From contig CASEDN010000004.1 of the NCBI GenBank assembly GCA_949286645.1, forward strand, positions 1 through 7,927: a DNA stretch of 7,927 nt, read 5' to 3'. This DNA is from an uncultured bacterium (GTDB lineage Bacteria > Bacillota_I > Bacilli_A > RF39 > UBA660). The notes beneath the pieces are model-generated. The model saw nothing but the letters and a program-made list of their open reading frames with translations. It had not been told where the DNA came from and did no database searches. The position numbers and the translations under genes are program-made. Positions 6,743 to 7,927 of this stretch are shown here, piece after piece. The stretch's first letter is position 1; each line of letters opens with the position of its first letter.

Positions 6743-6826
6743 CTATATTAATGCTAGTAGCAGTAATAGGTTTTGAAAAAGGATTATAACTACTAAAGCA
6801 ACGATTAATGAATCTTTCTTGTTCAT
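6743..6826 (-). CDS. 27-residue hydrophobic membrane peptide, type I toxin-like
   Basis: A short polar N-terminus (MNKKDS) is followed by about 20 almost uninterrupted hydrophobic residues (LIVALVVIILF, then QN, then LLLLLALI) up to the stop: one membrane-spanning helix and nothing else. Support for a real gene is the perfect AAGGAGG SD (6842-6836 on the minus strand), 9 bases before the ATG, and a promoter with an extended -10 about 63 bases upstream. The stop codon touches the end of the opposing small-RNA terminator. Size, composition and a converging RNA are the hallmarks of type I toxins such as Fst and TxpA, which act on the cell membrane. The peptide lacks the charged C-terminal tail of Fst, and I see no sequence-level match to a known family. 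It could instead be a small membrane modulator or a leader peptide. The function is inference; the ORF with its SD is directly visible. Confidence 0.6.
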   Translation of the reverse strand: MNKKDSLIVALVVIILFQNLLLLLALI

Positions 6827-6832
6827 TATATC

Positions 6833-6860
6833 AAGCCTCCTTCCATAAAGAATTTGGCTC
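6833..6860 (-). promoter_or_regulatory. SD-sequestering hairpin in the peptide mRNA leader
   Basis: On the minus strand GAGCC (6860-6856) can pair with GGCTT (6837-6833), using the last two G of the AAGGAGG SD. An inner TTC/GAA pairing extends the fold. This would reduce ribosome access, as in known type I toxin mRNAs. It was folded by eye only. Confidence 0.4.
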
Positions 6861-6868
6861 CACCCAAC

Positions 6869-6882
6869 TATTAAATGTTCCT
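6869..6882 (-). repeat. Shared leader motif, minus-strand copy
   Basis: AGGAACATTTAATA begins at about the predicted start of the peptide mRNA. It is followed by TTGGGTG, which can pair with CATTTAA through several G-U pairs. Its partner is at 6656-6669 on the plus strand. Confidence 0.55.
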
Positions 6883-6888
6883 ATAAAT

Positions 6889-6917
6889 ATAGTATCAAAT
6901 TAAATTTTATATAGCAA
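6889..6917 (-). promoter_or_regulatory. Promoter of the 27-residue peptide gene
   Basis: On the minus strand TTGCTA (6917-6912) and TACTAT (6894-6889) are 17 bases apart, with TGa before the -10. The predicted start is near 6882. The -35 overlaps the outer arm of the inverted repeat at 6916-6967, so a protein or fold there could influence it. Confidence 0.5.
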
Positions 6918-6971
6918 GAGAAAATGTAATAAATTAGTTACGAATTTTCGTAAATATATTTTCTCTTTTTT
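6916..6971 (+). repeat. Nested inverted repeat, possible operator and/or terminator
   Basis: Outer arms AAGAGAAAAT (6916-6925) and ATTTTCTCTT (6958-6967) are perfect complements and extend three more pairs inward with one G-U. Inside lies a second perfect inverted repeat, TTACGAA (6938-6944) and TTCGTAA (6947-6953), separated by TT. A T run (6966-6971) follows, so on the plus strand it could end a transcript, although no clear plus-strand unit enters it. It sits between divergent promoters, which also suits an operator. The inner TTACGAA/TTCGTAA is the likelier protein site. Confidence 0.6.
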
Positions 6972-6974
6972 ATA

Positions 6975-7005
6975 TTGACTCTCTAGTTAACTGTAATGTT
7001 AAAGT
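6975..7005 (+). promoter_or_regulatory. Putative promoter of the rightward cluster
   Basis: TTGACT (6975-6980) is a near-consensus -35. The best -10 is TAAAGT (7000-7005) with a TGt extension and a 19-base spacer; TTAAAG at 18 bases is an alternative. A long spacer of 19 bases is typical of MerR-controlled promoters, and a MerR gene lies downstream, but no matching dyad is seen inside the spacer. Confidence 0.4.
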
Positions 7006-7014
7006 ATCAGTGAA

Positions 7015-7020
7015 GGGAGG
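7015..7020 (+). promoter_or_regulatory. Strong ribosome binding site without a normal start codon
   Basis: GGGAGG is followed by AAAAT and then ATT (7026) and ATA (7029). No ATG, GTG or TTG occurs within normal spacing in the frame that stays open. The site therefore suggests initiation at a rare codon or a mutated start. Confidence 0.6.
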
Positions 7021-7025
7021 AAAAT

Positions 7026-7205
7026 ATTATAGATAGAGATACTAAAATAAAGATAGTACAACTTAAATTGCTTAAGATGTTATTATTGTTACTAAGAGAT
7101 GAACTTGAAAGAGAAGATTACATTGTTAAGGAAACTGTAAAAGAAGAACAAAAGGTGTTAGTTTTGACAAAAAAGTTTAGAGGTAAATCTATTAAAGTTC
7201 TTTAA
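7026..7205 (+). CDS. Small charged protein with apparent ATT or ATA start, unknown function
   Basis: The frame is open from the in-frame TGA at 7011 to the TAA at 7203-7205. Starting at ATT (7026) gives 59 residues and at ATA (7029) 58. GGGAGG is 5 or 8 bases upstream, respectively. Other in-frame starts, TTG at 7068 and ATG at 7077, have no SD and would remove the N-terminus. The product reads (I/M)DRDTKIKIVQLKLLK, then five leucines after a methionine, a charged RDELERED stretch, and a basic end (KKFRGKSIKVL). The middle could be an amphipathic helix or coiled coil; there is no signal peptide. It resembles no family I know. It lies 30 bases before the MerR gene in the same direction and may share a transcript. 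If the start codon is a mutation, this is a decaying gene; if it is real, the rare codon would limit translation, as ATT does for infC. Confidence 0.5.
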   Translation: MIDRDTKIKIVQLKLLKMLLLLLRDELEREDYIVKETVKEEQKVLVLTKKFRGKSIKVL

Positions 7206-7212
7206 ATTGTAG

Positions 7213-7218
7213 TATGAT
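7213..7218 (+). promoter_or_regulatory. Possible -10 box before the MerR gene
   Basis: TATGAT lies 17 bases before the MerR start, with no good -35 at 16-18 bases. A perfect TTGACA (7164-7169) inside the small upstream gene is too far away for it and has only a poor -10 (TCTATT, 7188-7193). The MerR gene may depend on the upstream promoter. Confidence 0.25.
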
Positions 7219-7235
7219 ATTTATGAAAGGTACTG

Positions 7236-7625
7236 ATGCTTATGCTGTATAGGATAGGTGAGTTTTCTAAACTTACGAGTATTCCAATTAGAACTCTTAG
7301 GTATTATGATAGTATAGACTTGTTTAAACCTAGTGAAGTTGATTTGTTTACTAGTTATAGATATTATAAAGAAGAACAAGTTAAAGATTTAGAACTTATT
7401 AATGAGTTAAAAGAAGTGGGTTTCACTTTAGAAGAGATTAGAGATAATTGGAATAATTTTAGTGAAGCGTTATTTCTTAAAAGAAAAGAGAAATTATTAG
7501 AAGAAATTGAACTTAAAAATGAAGCGATTAAGAAAACAGATATTTTAAGAAGTAAACTTAAAGATGGTAAGATAATTGATAAAATTATAGATAAAGAAAC
7601 TATTAAGAAGAAGTCAATATTTTAG
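7236..7625 (+). CDS. Short MerR-family transcriptional regulator
   Basis: The N-terminal 70 residues are a MerR winged helix-turn-helix: YRIGEFSKLTSIPIRTLRYY, then a SYRYYKEEQVKDLELI wing and helix, and VGFTLEEIRD. A Lys/Glu-rich helix at about 78-112 should form the dimer coiled coil. The protein ends after 129 residues in a basic tail (KETIKKKSIF). No effector-binding domain, metal-binding cysteine or drug-binding domain is present, so it may sense nothing itself or work with a partner. MerR proteins usually twist promoters with 19-20 base spacers. The ATG at 7236 is 5 bases from AAAGG (7226-7230); the ATG at 7242 is 11 bases away and gives the more usual family N-terminus. The next gene follows after 15 bases and is probably cotranscribed, so this regulator likely controls the cluster. 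Confidence 0.88.
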   Translation: MLMLYRIGEFSKLTSIPIRTLRYYDSIDLFKPSEVDLFTSYRYYKEEQVKDLELINELKEVGFTLEEIRDNWNNFSEALFLKRKEKLLEEIELKNEAIKKTDILRSKLKDGKIIDKIIDKETIKKKSIF

Positions 7626-7640
7626 GAAAGGTGATGTTTT

Positions 7641-7927
7641 ATGAAAAATACAAATTTAATTATTGGAGAAGTTAATACATATAAGACTACTGGTGTTATG
7701 TTTAATGAAGTGATAAACTCTATTAAGAATGGAGAAAATTTATTAGTTTTAGATAATAAAAATGAATACTTTGGTACCTTTAAGAGTAAACTTGATAAGA
7801 ATAATTATAATACATTGGTTTTTAATTTAGATGATGCTTATAAAAGTAATAGTTTTAATCCTTTAATGTTACCTTATAAATATTATAAAGAAGGTAATAA
7901 GGATAAAGCAGTGGAAATGATTAAAGA
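7641..7927 (+). CDS. VirD4/TraG-like coupling ATPase, N-terminal part (3' partial)
   Basis: The frame is open from the ATG at 7641 to the window edge (95 codons), with AAAGGTGATG (7627-7636) as SD. The P-loop-like segment LIIGEVNTYKTTGVMFN (6-22) comes almost at once. It is followed by LLVLDNKNEYF (34-44), which resembles the DPKGE segment of TraG/VirD4 proteins, and by LVFNLDDAYKSNSFNPL (59-75), which matches their nucleotide-binding core ending in S-x-x-[FY]-N-P. Family members couple relaxosome DNA to a type IV secretion channel and usually begin with membrane helices; none is present here. The P-loop has Tyr14 where the glycine of GKT is expected (GEVNTYKT), a serious departure that could impair ATP binding. 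The C-terminal half with Walker B is outside the window. It may be a soluble relative, a phage or mobile-element ATPase, or a TraG gene that has lost its anchor. Confidence 0.55.
   Translation, partial: MKNTNLIIGEVNTYKTTGVMFNEVINSIKNGENLLVLDNKNEYFGTFKSKLDKNNYNTLVFNLDDAYKSNSFNPLMLPYKYYKEGNKDKAVEMIK

Noticed and set aside
6743..6826. The minus-strand peptide dismissed as a chance short ORF.
   Set aside because: That dismissal was rejected: the full AAGGAGG SD, suitable spacing, promoter and uniform hydrophobicity together make chance less likely.
1..7927. CRISPR array, tRNA, rRNA, insertion sequence or attachment site.
   Set aside because: No regularly spaced repeats, cloverleaf sequences, rRNA signatures, transposase motifs or flanking direct repeats were seen on reading both strands.

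Overview
The window is very AT-rich (roughly 30% G+C by eye), with strong A/T preference at third codon positions, Gram-positive-type Shine-Dalgarno (SD) sites and many promoters with a TGn-extended -10 box. Tryptophan is read from TGG and several genes end in TGA, so the standard bacterial code fits and the TGA=Trp code of Mycoplasma does not. The best guess is a low-GC Firmicute, perhaps an uncultured gut Bacilli or Clostridia lineage. This is inferred from composition and gene families only.

Left part (1-3780), mostly housekeeping. It opens with the 3' part of a YfhO-type polytopic membrane protein. A short acidic protein of unknown function with a repeated TDYGKG motif follows, then a 185-base gap holding a locally G+C-richer repeat. 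Next comes a tight two-gene unit: phosphate acetyltransferase (pta) and an exodeoxyribonuclease III-type AP endonuclease, 7 bases apart and closed by a clear intrinsic terminator.

Middle part (3781-6584), surface and sensing. A membrane-anchored XRE regulator has a cytoplasmic helix-turn-helix, one transmembrane helix and an outer domain. Its stop codon lies inside its terminator hairpin. The next gene is a membrane-anchored arylsulfate sulfotransferase (AssT family) with the catalytic His/Arg set visible. Each has its own promoter signal, so any regulatory link is inferred.

Right part (6585-7927), compact and accessory-looking. A plus-strand transcription unit of about 114 nt without an evident ORF ends in a 12-bp terminator hairpin. 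Converging on it from the minus strand is a 27-codon ORF for an almost purely hydrophobic peptide, with a perfect AAGGAGG SD and its own promoter. The two units share promoter geometry and a 14-base leader motif, and they meet tail to tail. This layout resembles a type I toxin-antitoxin module and is the best candidate for an undescribed system here. Upstream of the peptide gene is a nested inverted repeat, then a rightward cluster: a 58-59 codon ORF with a strong SD but no AUG/GUG/UUG at the expected place, a short MerR-type regulator, and the start of a VirD4/TraG-like ATPase with an atypical P-loop that runs off the window. The ATPase hints at an integrated conjugative or mobilizable element, but the window is too short to prove it.
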